Shown here: positions 1 through 11,036 of the stretch, in pieces
How the letters are laid out: every line of letters starts with the position of its first letter
Position numbering within the stretch: the first letter of the stretch is position 1
NCBI GenBank assembly: GCA_029851415.1
Contig: CM056743.1
Location: 92,850,501 to 92,914,500 of the forward strand
DNA length: 64,000 bases
From: Eretmocerus hayati
Lineage: Eukaryota > Arthropoda > Insecta > Hymenoptera > Aphelinidae
Direction of reading: 5' to 3'
Program-made: the position numbers and the translations under genes
Notes under the pieces: generated by a model
Told to the model about the DNA's origin: nothing
Databases searched by the model: none
The model's input: only the letters and a program-made list of their open reading frames with translations

Positions 1-1711
1 TAACACAGCTCGTTTGGGGAATGCGCTGTATGACATTGCTTACAATATTGAACACCGCTATCGTGCCTCCTATTATAAATATTTACAGTCCTGAAACAGC
101 TCTTGCAAAGCTTGAGAACGTCACACAATTTTTTATTGTCTTTTTTGTAACTACCATCTGTTTTGTGTTTCTCATAGCAGTCACGACCGTTGAAATATCT
201 GTCGCAGTCATGGCACTTGACGAGTTCTGTATTTTCTGTCGGGCAAGCGGGTGATGAGAAACACCGCGGACAAGATTTCTTGCATTTGTGTTGATTGACT
301 CGGAAATATCTAAAATTACAGTGCTCGCAAAAGAATTTTGCCTGTACAATACCCGTTAGATTGACAATGGTATCAAAGTGCCGCGCTCTGCTGTTGTACA
401 AAAGATTGATCGCGCCCACGGGTACACAACGGATATCCACATATTTTGTGCCGTCGAAAATCGCCGAATCACCCGTGCCCATGTTCGCCTCGTCGAAAAC
501 CCTGATGACTATACCTTTTGCGGCATAGTATTTCTGGAATTTTCTGATTTCGCGCATTCCGCAGCCCCCTTTGGGGGCGACTACGCCTGCTTCGATACAT
601 AGCAGTCGCGCGGAATCTCCCTGGAGTTGTCTACGCCCGTCACGGATCACGTTCCACGTTTGGATGGATTCAGCTGTCCCGATGTTCTTTTTGTCCAAGT
701 GGGCTTCCCCCACAACGAGAGCTCTGGATAAACACAACTCGTCGTCATCGTTCCGAATCGCCACGACCGACTTAGATCTGACAACATCTATGGTGACTGG
801 TTTCCGTATCCCCGCGCCTGCAGTCATGTCGACGTATACTGCTCGCACCTCAAAAGTCTCGTCAAGCTCGCAATTATCGTTACTCCGACTCAGTCGCTGG
901 ATCAGATTCCACAAATCGGCGTGTGAAAAATTATTTCGCGGACGCAGGGACATTCCACCAGCACCACGAGCGAAGCGGTCACACCGAACCGACACACTCA
1001 CGAGGTCGTTTTCGTTACCCATCAGCGAAACTAAATACGCGTGAATATCTCTCATAGCCATCTCGTACCAAATCAATGAATTTATATTCTCGTTGGGGCG
1101 TTCGTTTACCCGCATCGAAAAGTGTCTACCCATGACCCCAAATCTCCGGACGGGGCGATCGTTTTGACTCATGATTGAGAATCTCTCCCCCGGAGGACGA
1201 ATGTCGATATTGGCGTCTTCGTCATCGTCGTCGTCGTGGTCACCCCGTCCCTCGTCACTGTCACCACTATATCTGTCACTATCGTATTCGTATTCGCTAT
1301 CGTATTCTTCGTACTCGCTATCGGATTCTCTTTCACTATTGGAATCGGAATACTCGCCGTCAGCTTGTTCCCCGTTCTCGTCATTGTCGTCGTCGTCGTC
1401 GTCACCGTCGGTCACGTTGTGCTCTCTATTTCTGTCGTCAGCGGTTTCGCCGCCGCCAAACTGAATGACGGGTATTTCCCCTTGTGCAAACTGAATCACC
1501 GACGGTCTTACTTGTTGCGGCTGCTGAAAGGACTCCTCGGCTTCTCTCAAACCTTGTCCATCAACTTCTCGGATTACAGGTGATAGTCTAACCCGGAGGT
1601 CGAGTGGCTCGTCTTGCAAAACTACTTGATTTCGCGTGGCACTCAGATCCAGCGGCATATCCCGGGGATCACCACCCCACGCGAGAGCCGAGCGACCTTC
1701 ATTTCTTTGAG
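1..1711 (-). CDS. Polinton/Maverick-type family-B DNA polymerase, N-terminal part, runs off window
   Basis: One minus-strand frame is open from 1739 to the left edge (552 codons from the first Met at 1658). Role by family: protein-primed DNA polymerase replicating a Polinton/Maverick element. Seen: an acidic Asp/Glu-rich stretch encoded at about 1210-1440, then a folded region with the GGCG and KFQKYY motifs (about 520-570), then a Cys/His-rich region (about 1-330) with FCEHC, CPRC, KCHDC, LCKSC and YCKQC pairs. That layout matches the region before the exonuclease/polymerase core of Maverick polymerases (DNA_pol_B_2). The catalytic motifs lie outside the window. A good 3' splice site (TCCTCACAG) ends at 1712, so an upstream exon may supply the start; otherwise translation starts at 1658. 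GC content is above that of the rest of the window. Family call is inference from motif pattern. Confidence 0.7.
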
Positions 1712-1874
1712 CTGTGAGGAATGATATAGATGAAATTGGTTATTTATGAATTCATCAAATTTGAATTTGAACCGGAAAATTCATTGCTACTTCAACATAA
1801 AATGTTTACAAAAATACAAAATATCGTAACTCTATCGAAATAACAGATAAAATATTTCGAGAAGAATACAGTTT

Positions 1875-3800
1875 TCAGTCTTCGGGAATTCCATGAAGAA
1901 CCTCGCGCTTGGAATGGAGGAGATCCGACAAATTTTGCTCCTGATAGAGAGCCGAATTCGGGTCTTCCGATTGGTCATAAAACCATCGGATCTCCTGCGC
2001 TCTCGGAGCCCAAATGACTCTTCTAATACTAAACTCGAGAAAATCTTGATTAATACCTTGCAGCGGAGGCACTCCTTCGTTGATCCACTGACGTACATCT
2101 TTTGTCAGGAACGAGAACAGAAAGAGAAATGAGATATTAATAGTGATTCAACGGAATAGATGTTTTTGCGTGAATGAATGAAGTTGATACTCACATTCAT
2201 TGAGGTTACGTTCGTTGATGTAATGCTCATGGAATGCAACCGGGTATGCCACACCATGTCTGTGTAGATCGAATCGAGCTTGTCTGGGTGTAACTACGCT
2301 CTGAGCCCAGAAGCTCCTCAGCAGCTCACGATCCTCCTCGTTGTACCCAAAACGTGCCTCGCGCTCTCTGATCACGTTGTTGAGATTGATACGTGGCTCG
2401 ACATATCCCTGTGCTGGGAGAAGTTGTCCGAGTAGGGCTCTTTGCGAGAGGTGCCACTCGCGTGACCACATCGGGTGTTGGGTGTCGTTGGCGATGACCT
2501 CCAAGGCATCTGCCCAGTCCTGCTCTAAAGCTCGTGGTGGTTGGCGATTCAATTCCCCGATTGGTATCGCAGCTGGGACAGGGCCGGGATTTGCGGGGTT
2601 GTCACCCTCATCCTCGCTGGAATCGCTGCTTTCACCAGCCGGGATTTGATGTTGACCCCTCATTCCTCCCACGGGCGCTGCAGGGCGTTCTCTTGATTCT
2701 TCTCCTGAATCGCTACTGTACCTTATCAACCCAGCGGCGGCATCCCGCAGAGAAATGGGGTAGATGTCGCGGACTCTCTCGTGGAATTGCGCTCTCGCAA
2801 CTGGTTGTTGCGGGAGAGGTCGTTCCGTGGCAACCTGTTCCACGATTTGTCCATCCTCGTCGGGGCCACTGCTAGGCCGAGAGTCCGATTCGTCGACGAC
2901 CGCCCTTGAGTCATCGCGGCGCTCCCGCTCCTCTTCATCTTCCGTGTCAACAACGAGCACGGATTCATTGTCGTCACCGTTGTCATTTTCACCTGCACCA
3001 TCATGCCCCAGTTGCGCTGTAAAATAAAGGAAAATCACATGAGAAAATGCACGCATTATTTAAAAACGTTCGATAAGTCGGAAACTCACGTTCAACTTCC
3101 ATCGGCTGTGGCTCGTTATCGTGAACCACACCACCTCCTTCGCCGACAACATCGACGTCCTCATCCTCGGAATCGGTAACGTCAATGGCCCCCTCCTCCT
3201 CCTCCTCCTCCTCCTCCTCCTCCTCCTCCTCCTCCTCCTCCTCCTCCTCCTCCTCCTCTTCCTCTATACTCGAGAGATCGGAGTCACCTCCGACCCCCGA
3301 ATCATTCTCGAGACCCATCATCTCGTGGAGCTCCGCCACGGCCCTGTCAATGGCGGGCCCGTCCACCACGATAACTTCGTCGTCATCGCTGTCGTCGTCG
3401 CTGTCACTGTTATTATCACCCGCGTCGGCATCTTGTAGGAGACGCTCAAGAGCTGGAACACAAAAGAAGAAAATCATTCACTAAATGCATAAAAGAATCT
3501 CATTCATATTCATAAAATCCCAAACGTTGAACATCCGCTTCGACCATGCGACAAATATCGACCATACGGGATTCCGTAAAAAACAAGCGCACGATGGATG
3601 GCCCTGACAGGTCTCTACAGGCCTCCGTAAAAACAAGCGCGCGATGGAAGGGCTTTGCCTGGTCTCTACGGGCCTCCGTAAAAACTAGCGCGCGATGGAT
3701 GGGACTGACACGTCTCTACGGGCTTCCGTAGTCGAGTCTCTCTCTCCACCTTCTCCACCTCCATCTATCCCCACTAGCGCGCTGATCCCACCCGAGCAGA

Positions 3801-3839
<39 letters not shown>

Positions 3840-4282
3840 CACGGTGTAACTACGTTGCGTACTGGGGGCGCGAAAATTGAAAATATAAATATTGGAATTT
3901 TGGATTTCTGACACCAGTTTCGGATATGCCCCAAGTCAAAATAAAGGCTCGAACCCAAAGGGTTATGTGCACTCAGAATTGCGATTGGAGCTACAGGGAC
4001 CGAGTTATGACCCAAAATGTGATTTTTCATCCAATTTTTCCGCGAATAAAAATTGAAAATGCAATATGGTTGAATGCAAATGCATATACTCGCGCATACA
4101 CACACTCACGGTTCAAAATTGGTAGCATGCGTTCGTTTATTATTGAACTGACGACTGACAGTCGCGGTTACTTAACTGACTAGGCAATCGAAAGACGGCA
4201 CGTCTGAATGTACTTTCGTTAGCGAGGTCGCCGTTACTTATCGGTCTAGACCGTTTGTTAATAGAAGCATACGAGTATATGG

Positions 4283-4321
<39 letters not shown>

Positions 4322-4886
4322 CACCCTATCCCACGCGTGACACGCACACACTCACACCGGAAGCGCGGCTGCATTCGGAATGCATCACGCGCATTGGCTG
4401 CGCCACAACTCCTTGTGCAACGCGGATTGCCCCCCGGAAAACTCACCCACCTATAACCGCACTCGACACTCGCGCGCGCGGGAGGTATTATCTAGTTTGT
4501 ATGCTTCGAGCGCCGGGTCACTTTATCATAATTGCATTTTTCATAATAAAATTGTACTTACCAAGAGCCTCGCGGTACTCGTTCATCACCTCTTCGAGAA
4601 TAGGCAGCTGCTCCATCCTCGCCTGGAGAATGTAGTCCCCGACGAGCATAAGGACGTACCGCGACCGCATATATATGGGATGCAACAGTCGGGCGATGCG
4701 CCTAAATGTGCATCGCCCCAGCAGAACCCGAAACTCCCTGAGGAGGAAGCTCAGCGAGACATCCTCTCGCCGAACTCGCCTTGTCCACTCGCGGTTGCAC
4801 CTCCGCCACACACCCGCGTTATCATATCTTAGGCGTTCCGCCAGGGCGAGGACTGCCTCACGAAGCTCTTCTACAGGGCTTGCCAT
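1875..4886 (-). CDS. Four-exon gene for an acidic 577-residue protein beside the Polinton polymerase
   Basis: Exons on the minus strand: 4886-4562, 3452-3090, 3016-2195, 2098-1875. Introns: GTAAGT...TTCCAG, GTGAGT...TTACAG and GTGAGT...CAAAAG. All three interrupt codons after base 1, and the coding total of 1,734 nt is exactly 578 codons including TGA. Start ATG at 4886 lies in AAAATGG just after in-frame TAG and TAA. Exon 1 encodes a basic Arg-rich helical segment; exon 2 is very acidic with a 24-Glu run; exon 3 begins acidic and then becomes an ordinary mixed sequence rich in Trp, Arg and Leu; exon 4 ends the protein. I do not recognise a domain. Position directly upstream of the polymerase, same strand and similar GC, suggest it belongs to the same element; cellular role unknown. 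The last acceptor (CAAAAG) is the weakest join. Confidence 0.62.
3193..3264. repeat. (CTC)n microsatellite encoding 24 Glu
   Basis: Run of CTC/TTC triplets inside exon 2 of the acidic gene, read on the minus strand as 24 consecutive Glu codons, almost all GAG. A likely length-variable site. Long Ser and Leu ORFs on the opposite strand are its shadow. Confidence 0.9.
3560..3735. repeat. Three tandem copies of a ~59-bp repeat inside intron 1
   Basis: Copies share CTACGGGCCTCCGTAAAAAC followed by a GCGCGCGATGGATGG-like stretch. They lie in the 1,109-bp first intron (3453-4561) of the acidic gene. Small plus-strand ORFs here are by-products of the repeat. Confidence 0.75.
3801..3838. repeat. (CT)n microsatellite in intron 1
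   Basis: Uninterrupted CT run followed by CGCCACGG. On the minus strand it is a GA tract inside intron 1. Confidence 0.9.
4281..4320. repeat. (AT)n microsatellite in intron 1
   Basis: Alternating AT with a single GT interruption, inside intron 1 of the acidic gene. The remainder of the intron (3839-4561) shows no gene. Confidence 0.85.
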
Positions 4887-5640
4887 TTTTTACTAGCGGT
4901 GTCTTGCGTTCAAGATTTGTCACGAGACTGACCATTGCAGGGCATTTAGCACGTGTAAAGGATTACCCTGCTCGCGAAATCCCCGCCCACGAATATGCTT
5001 ACTCAAAACAATAATCGACGCTTAGCCCAAGGATCGACACGTGCGGATCGTTACTCAAGGATATGACTCACTGAGATTTTGAAAAAGGTACACCGAGATG
5101 TAACATATACGAGAGCGAGGAGAGATTATTTTGGCATTCACATCCTGATGTGAAGGGTTATTCAAGAAATGCTCCATAAATTTCATGGCGATAAGGCCAT
5201 ACTGCCCATTCATTCATATGTACGGATACATAATACATATATTGCCGAGGTGAAACATGAGTATCGATGAGTCCCAACGGTTTCTGAGCAATGTGAAATA
5301 TTTCCAAACAGAAAGCGATAGGATATTATTCCACTGTTCATATCCTGGCCGAGGCGTCAAATGATATGGGTGAGATGATCCATAATCTAGCATCCGATAA
5401 GCCTATCGGCAATTATTTTCTTCACCCACGTGTGCGAAAATATTGAGAGTATAATATCTTTGCCGCGTAAAATTCAGAGGGCTGGTAAGGCAGATCACGC
5501 GGTACCATGGGTGGATATGATTACCGATGCTCTATTATCGACAGAAGGGCGCTGCGATTGCTCTCTGGCCCAGGATTCAAATATTACAACTATTCACTCA
5601 TATACGCTGGTATATGGACCAACAGCGTGAGAATATCACC
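4887..5640. other. Intergenic, upstream of the acidic gene
   Basis: No supportable gene. This is the 5' side of the acidic gene and presumably holds its promoter. The element's terminal inverted repeat cannot be recognised because the other end is outside the window. Confidence 0.5.
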
Positions 5641-5649
5641 TGACGCTAC

Positions 5650-5940
5650 TAACTATATATATATACACCGTGGCGTATATATAGCTATACACACGGCTAC
5701 ACCAGCGGGACCTCGCCCATCAGCTGTTCGGTCCCATATTTTGTTTACCACCCCCACCACCTGACCTTGACCACTGATTATCAACAATCTAAACATTGCG
5801 TGAACTCAGAGTACTACTCGGTCACACCGTAATGTGTATATCTATATATCGCGGCGATATATATATAGCTATACACACGGCTACACCAGCGGGACCATCA
5901 GCTGCTCGGTCCCACTTTTTGTTTATTACCCCCACCCCCT
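5650..5940. repeat. Two direct copies of a ~105-bp TATA-rich block
   Basis: Blocks at about 5652-5756 and 5837-5940 share GCTATACACACGGCTACACC, then AGCGGGACC and CAGCTG(T/C)TCGGTCCCA followed by a C-rich stretch. Each is preceded by a run of ATATAT. Start-to-start spacing is about 185 bp. Could be duplicated promoters or part of an element terminus. Confidence 0.7.
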
Positions 5941-6045
5941 TCATTGTAAACAATGCGTAAACACCATTAGCTGATGAGATAACACCTTACGCCAGCCGCT
6001 CCCAATGTTATTACCCCTCCTTATCGCCGTGACCCACTAACCGAT

Positions 6046-6220
6046 AGAGATAAGGAAATACTACGCCACACGCTGACCTTGGTGACGTCAGCGATAAGAT
6101 AAGCCCCGATGCTCGACTCCCTCACACCACCGCGCTGATAAGATAAGAGATAAGCCACTCGGCGAGACTGCCCCACAACACCGTGACGTCACTGATAAGA
6201 TAAGATAAGCGATGACGTCA
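6046..6220. promoter_or_regulatory. Cluster of GATAAG and TGACGTCA motifs
   Basis: Within 175 bp there are about nine GATAAG motifs, several as overlapping GATAAGATAAG, and three perfect TGACGTCA palindromes (6083-6090, 6184-6191, 6213-6220). GATA factors bind the first motif and CREB/ATF bZIP factors the second. Density suggests an enhancer or element terminus, but no target is proven. The nearest gene on the left is the acidic gene 1.2 kb away, reading leftward. Confidence 0.5.
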
Positions 6221-7010
6221 TTTGTTATGTCTCGCTATACCGGTACTCATACTACTAATAACTAATTTTCCCATGTATCCAAATGGGCACCTCATGTTGA
6301 AATTGTTCGAATAGATCCACTTCCTTGGAGGAACGAGATGACTTCGGAATCAGAATAGTGAGAAAAAGTCAGGTATAATAGTTGACAGTGTTTTGCAATT
6401 CCCTCTGTTACGAACTAAGGATACTCCACACCTCTGAAAGTGCACGTTTCCATGAATCCTCAACTCCCATAAGCCTGGCATTGGTAGCAGGATGGGTCCA
6501 TGATAGGGGCGATTCTTAGTTATATTTTTCGGAGGAGAGATCAAATTACAAACGGTTATAGATGCATCGGTCTCGAAATTTTAATGTCCCATTCAACAAA
6601 GAGATTTTTTTGATTGAATTACGCAAGAAAATTTTTTCTTCCTGTCGTGATCGCGGTCACTAGGATTCGAGGACATAAATGAGACTTGGCTAGATTTAAA
6701 GGTAATCTCTCCCCGAATCAGATGCCGTTTCCAGAATTTCATTTCTTCCATCGCCCCGATCACAAGATAGTAAGCAAGACCGACTTTGAATAAGTAACGT
6801 TTAAAAAAGAATTTTTAGCAAACGCTTCTATTTACTGCGCGAAGTAACGTTGTAGAATTTGCGGGAGAATTCGGCAGAGAGTGAGAGAGATAGAATTTAG
6901 TTGAGCGGTAAAAACTGCTCGAGAAAAATTGCACTACGCGACAAACAATGCATATAAGAAACTAATTTAGCGAAGACGCCTGTGCTGGGCAGCTCGCATA
7001 AGCCCTACAT

Positions 7011-8793
7011 GGGCGGCTCCGGATCAGAACGGTATAAGTCCAGTTTTTCCATTTCTGGAAAATGCGCCTCAAAGTTTTTGTGATATGGAAAATTGGAGTT
7101 ATCATCTGAAGTAAATATTCTTATTCTACCGTGTAGTGAGTGTGTTTTCATGTCATTTTTCACGTGGGGCGTATTGATTTTCAATTGTTTACACTTTTTA
7201 CATCTCATTTTGCAATAAAAAATGGACTTATACCGTTCTGATCCGGAAAATTTCTCGACTTTTTTTCCGGATCAGAACGGTATAAGTCCACCATTTCTGA
7301 AAAAATTCACATTCAATATTTTAGATAGGGAGAAGTACTCAACATGATGAATTTTCACCGTTTGAAGTAGGAAAATGCCGAGAAACTATGAGTTTCCACC
7401 TTTGAGATCAAAAAACGTTAGAAAAAACCACGGAATTATGCCGATTTGAGCTAGGAAAAAGGTGGAAACATTTTCCAGATCACAACGGTGTAAATTGAGA
7501 ATTCTTTGGATTTTTAATGACTGTCCTCGACTTTTTCTCGCAGTAAACAAAATTCCTCTCCAATTTAGGATGACTTTCATAAAATCTCATTGACAGTCGA
7601 GACTGTTCTTCGCAAAGAGATCTCATTCAGGATATCGTGACTAAGGATATATTTCCAACATTGAGATCAACAAGCGTCTATTTGGAAATCCAGTCAAGAA
7701 GAGTTTACTCAAGCGGCCCGGTGCGAAGTATAGTTTTTGGGGATCACATAGCACGCATCTTTACGTCATGCATTCAGAGGCAATTTAAGGGTGTATAGGA
7801 AAAATCGCAATGCAGAGACTTTAATCGACCAGAGAATCCAAACGATGAATTGGGACGGATCCCCACTCAACAAACAGAATTGTTGATCAACCGTAGAATG
7901 AGGTTAAGATTAGTTGCAGATATCTCAATTGTGGAAGGCTATCTTCATCTACGAGATTTGCCTAAAAGGCGTTCACTTATACCGAGTGGCGGGGAGATCG
8001 AACCGAAGGCCGGATGACTGTTAATGAAAAGAACCCCAGTTGATAGATCACAACCATTCATAGTGAAATTGTAACCGAAATTCTGTGATGAAGCTATAGG
8101 CTTTCTCTACCATTGGCATTGTTCCTAAGGAGGAAGTGCATAGCTCAGTTGAGTTCGGCGTATCAGGGACGTAGTTGATTTTTCTCTAGAGAAGATGCCT
8201 GAAAACATGGAGCAAAATCAAATTTCTTTGCAAGCTCAGTGCCGATCGCTCTTATAACTACGCTTTTGGAACCATCACTGAGAAATTCGGCTCTTTCAAT
8301 GACGATAAGAGATAAGAAAATGAGACTTCAGGGCTTCTAGAGAAAGATCCCAGGTCCATGGGAGTACTGACCCGAGGTTGTTCATTTTCGTAAGGGCTTG
8401 CCTGTGTCCAAATGCGTCAAAAGGAAGTGATCGGACGTCGGCCCACCTCCTTCGAAACCATTCGATGCAATCATTTGGACAACTCAGCGAACCTAACTTG
8501 TAGTTTCTGAGAGTAGCTACCGACTCTAACTACTTGTAAAAGCACGACAGCTAAACGTGGGTGACCCGAAAGCGATATTATTGAGCGAGAACATGGACTT
8601 ATACCGTTCTGATCCGGAAAAAAGTCGAAACTTTTTTCGGGACAAAAACGGTTGTGTCGCTTGTGATGCCTCAAAATGCATTTCCACTTCCGGAGTTGTG
8701 CATACATGTTTTCGCGTGTATTTTCTATCGTTTCCCGTCAAAAACTCAATTTTCAACAAAATGGACTTATACCGTTCTGATCCGGAGCCGCCC
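7011..8793. mobile_element. 1,783-bp nonautonomous transposon inserted in the left arm
   Basis: Ends are perfect inverted repeats starting GGGCGGCTCCGGATCAGAAC and continuing to TATAAGTCCA. ACAT flanks both sides (7007-7010, 8794-8797) and occurs once at the empty site in the right arm, so the insertion is recent and its 4-bp target duplication is certain. The end sequence recurs internally near 7220-7292 and 8590-8620. No transposase is visible; ORFs inside are short. Superfamily is left open. Confidence 0.85.
7219..7292. repeat. Internal head-to-head copies of the transposon end
   Basis: TGGACTTATACCGTTCTGAT and its reverse complement face each other across about 17 bases, forming a hairpin. 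Another inward copy lies at about 8592-8620. The element therefore looks like nested copies of one terminal sequence. Confidence 0.75.
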
Positions 8794-9334
8794 ACATATA
8801 TGGCGCCACTATGTCGCGAGTCACTCAGATTTTCGAAACTGCATTGAGAATTGAATGCAGTAGACACTTTGGCAGACATATGTCTCTCACTTATGGCTAT
8901 ATGTCCTCCATAATACACGAACACACACTTATGAACGATTCCACGAAACGCATATGCGAGCTGTGTTACTTCCCCCAGATGTTCACTAGACGGACCATGT
9001 TCGAGTGCAATAAAAGCGTTCGAAAATGGCAAAAATGTTGTGTCACACCAACAACTCCTATCAGCTCTCGTATCATGATGAGGACGGCTTTCGGAAGAGT
9101 GGAGTTCGATTCCCCGAAGTATGATTAATCATCTATCAAATCCTCACGATGATCGATTAACCGCTCCCGAACCCACAAGCTGAGCCGTGGATCTAAAAAC
9201 CGTTGTGACAGCAAGGAATCAAGTTTTCTAGCACAGCGTATCTCATATCGCTTGTCCAATCCAAAATATGGATTTCGAGAGTGTTTGGAAGTCTCAAGGG
9301 CGAGTGAATTATCGAAAGTTTTCAGCGAAAGTTT

Positions 9335-9676
9335 TTATTTGTCGCACATTACGACTCCTGCTACGCAAAATGGGTCGTAATCATAGAACCACCCGTATTC
9401 TGAGATTCGCCCATACGCTTCAGAGAATGGATCGGCTATACACTTTCTCTCCTCAAGGCCGCTTCTCGTCACTGCCACAGTACTTGGATTGGGAGGCATG
9501 GCGTGAACCTTCCACTCCTCTCCTGGGACAGCGCTTCCAATATGGAGGGCGTTATCGGGGACCCTACCTAGGTCGAGCAAGACTTCACCCTGGCATAGAT
9601 GTGCGTCAAGGTCATCTAGGTAGGATCCCGGTGAGAGGCCGAATTGCCCTAGGAAGAAGGCGTCACCACAAGACAT
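9335..9676 (-). CDS. Hypothetical 113-residue ORF, left-arm copy
   Basis: Begins MSCGDAFFLGQF and ends in MCDK. Composition is protein-like (acidic, Gly, Pro, aromatic residues). The copy in the right arm (13776-14117) differs at two residues by eye. A longer opposite-strand ORF (9268-9825) is very Arg-rich and probably a shadow. No family is recognised; it may be a leftover gene of the element that supplied the arms. Confidence 0.3.
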   Translation of the reverse strand: MSCGDAFFLGQFGLSPGSYLDDLDAHLCQGEVLLDLGRVPDNALHIGSAVPGEEWKVHAMPPNPSTVAVTRSGLEERKCIADPFSEAYGRISEYGWFYDYDPFCVAGVVMCDK

Positions 9677-10277
9677 TCCCGAGTTTCTCCTCTTCCGAAA
9701 AAATAGTACTCAAACAAAAACATGATACTCGCGTAATCCATTTTGCGGCTTTGCCGCGCCTACGTGGTCGAACAACGAATATTCCCATGCATCTGAATGG
9801 GGATCTCGTGTTACAATCATTCTAATGAGTACACTTCCTTGTGGGGTGAGATGACTTTGGTGCCAGAAGAAGGAAAAATGGTCATGTTCAATAGTTTGCA
9901 GTGCTTCCCAATGATCTCTGATACAAGATGAAGGTACTCCTTACCTACAAAAATGTATGTTTTCGTGGATTGTGAATTTTTTCAAGCCCTGCATTACTTC
10001 TGGCATGAATCTATGATGGAGGCAATTTTTGTATACGCTTCTGTCAAAGTGGAGACAAAATTTTACGTGGTTTCAGTCGCAAAAAAGCCCAGATTTTCAT
10101 GTCCCATGCAGAAAAGACATTTTGGGGTTGGATTACGTAAAAATAATTTTCCATCTCGCCGTGACCGTGATCATCAGAATTCGACGACATCAAAGAGATT
10201 TGGCGAGATTTGTAAATTTCCCCTCTTTGAAGCAGATGGAATCCCCACAGTTCGATTCATTCTACCACCCCAATCTC

Positions 10278-10786
10278 TTATGCCTATTCCAGATGATTCC
10301 TCAGACTTGAATTCAATGACACCTGCTCATCCCTTAATCCAACGTTCGTCTTTTCTATTACTGGAACCTGATATCACCTAGAAAAATGTGCCAGCAAATC
10401 AACGGTTGCAAATCCTGACTCAAATGTTGGAGCATTTTTGGTCGAGATGATCCACTGAGTATCTCACATCATTGCAACGACGCAACAAATGGAAGGCAGC
10501 AACTCATTCTCTCGCTGTGGGGGATTTGGTACTCATTCGCAACGAGAACACGGCTCCTGAAAAGTGGCCCCTAGAACGCATAGTTGCATGTCATCCTGGA
10601 CACGAATGTCATGTTCGTGTGGTTACAGTCAGGACGGCAACAATTGAACTCCAGAGGCCAATCGTAGAATTGATTCCTCTACTCATAACCGACGAGTGAT
10701 CGTCGGTCGTTTATTTTTTCAATTTTTGGTTTTGATTATGTTTCAGTTCATCATTTTATTGGCCATACTGGCTAAAGTGGGCGGAA
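10278..10786 (+). pseudogene. BEL/Pao retrotransposon Pol C-terminal fragment
   Basis: Translation begins at the inner edge of the left arm with PIPDDSSDLNSMTPAHPLI, the region after the integrase core in BEL/Pao elements, where DxxDL..LTPGHFLIG is usual. After frame interruptions it continues into an intact 75-codon frame at 10472-10699 that matches the DUF5641 pattern: LQRRNKW, VGDLVLI, a P..W.L.RI stretch, PGH, VRVVTVRT and RPIVEL. The reverse transcriptase, RNase H and integrase catalytic core are absent, so this is dead. Confidence 0.8.
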
Positions 10787-11036
10787 TGTTTAGAATTACT
10801 CTAACATGCACAATATCGTGTCTCTACAAGAAACGCTGTGCGCACGCGTGGCTTGCGCGCCACGGCCTCATCTCAGATGGCTCGCTTGCGAGCTCTCGTC
10901 CGGCCTACCAGCCGCAGCAGCACACTCGAGCGGCACATATGATCGCTCCATATGTATATAGTTCAATCAGTTTAATTATGGCACAATATATAGATTCAAT
11001 GTATCTTGTGTTCTAATTATTTCAAGACCTTGCACA
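10787..11036 (+). mobile_element. Probable 3' LTR of the BEL/Pao fragment
   Basis: Starts at TGTTTAGAATTAC directly after the purine-rich AAAGTGGGCGGA, the usual position of a BEL/Pao polypurine tract and LTR start. Contains ATATATAG near its end. The 3' limit near TTGCACA is estimated; no 5' LTR is in the window to compare. Confidence 0.5.

Larger units (their letters stand above)
6261..10277. repeat. Left arm of the 9.1-kb inverted repeat, interrupted by a transposon
   Basis: Reverse complement matches 13175-15408 from AATAACTAA (6261) to CAATCTC (10277). Without the inserted element and one target copy the arm is about 2.23 kb, equal to the right arm. Identity is high with scattered substitutions. 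Within each arm two related blocks occur (6262-6760 and 9770-10277 on the left) with the same layout but strong divergence, so the arm itself contains an old internal duplication. The outer end stops abruptly at 6261. Confidence 0.85.

Noticed and set aside
1171..1583. Plus-strand Ser/Arg/Val-rich ORFs
   Set aside because: They lie opposite the acidic segment of the polymerase frame and mirror its GAT/GAA codons.
3121..3484. Plus-strand poly-Leu and poly-Ser ORFs
   Set aside because: Shadows of the poly-Glu microsatellite in exon 2.
4255..4832. Plus-strand ORFs of 126 and 150 codons
   Set aside because: Overlap the AT microsatellite and exon 1 of the acidic gene on the other strand; no motif support.
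9268..9825. 185-codon plus ORF in the inverted-repeat arm
   Set aside because: Extremely Arg-rich, overlaps a better-looking opposite ORF, and is shortened in the other arm.
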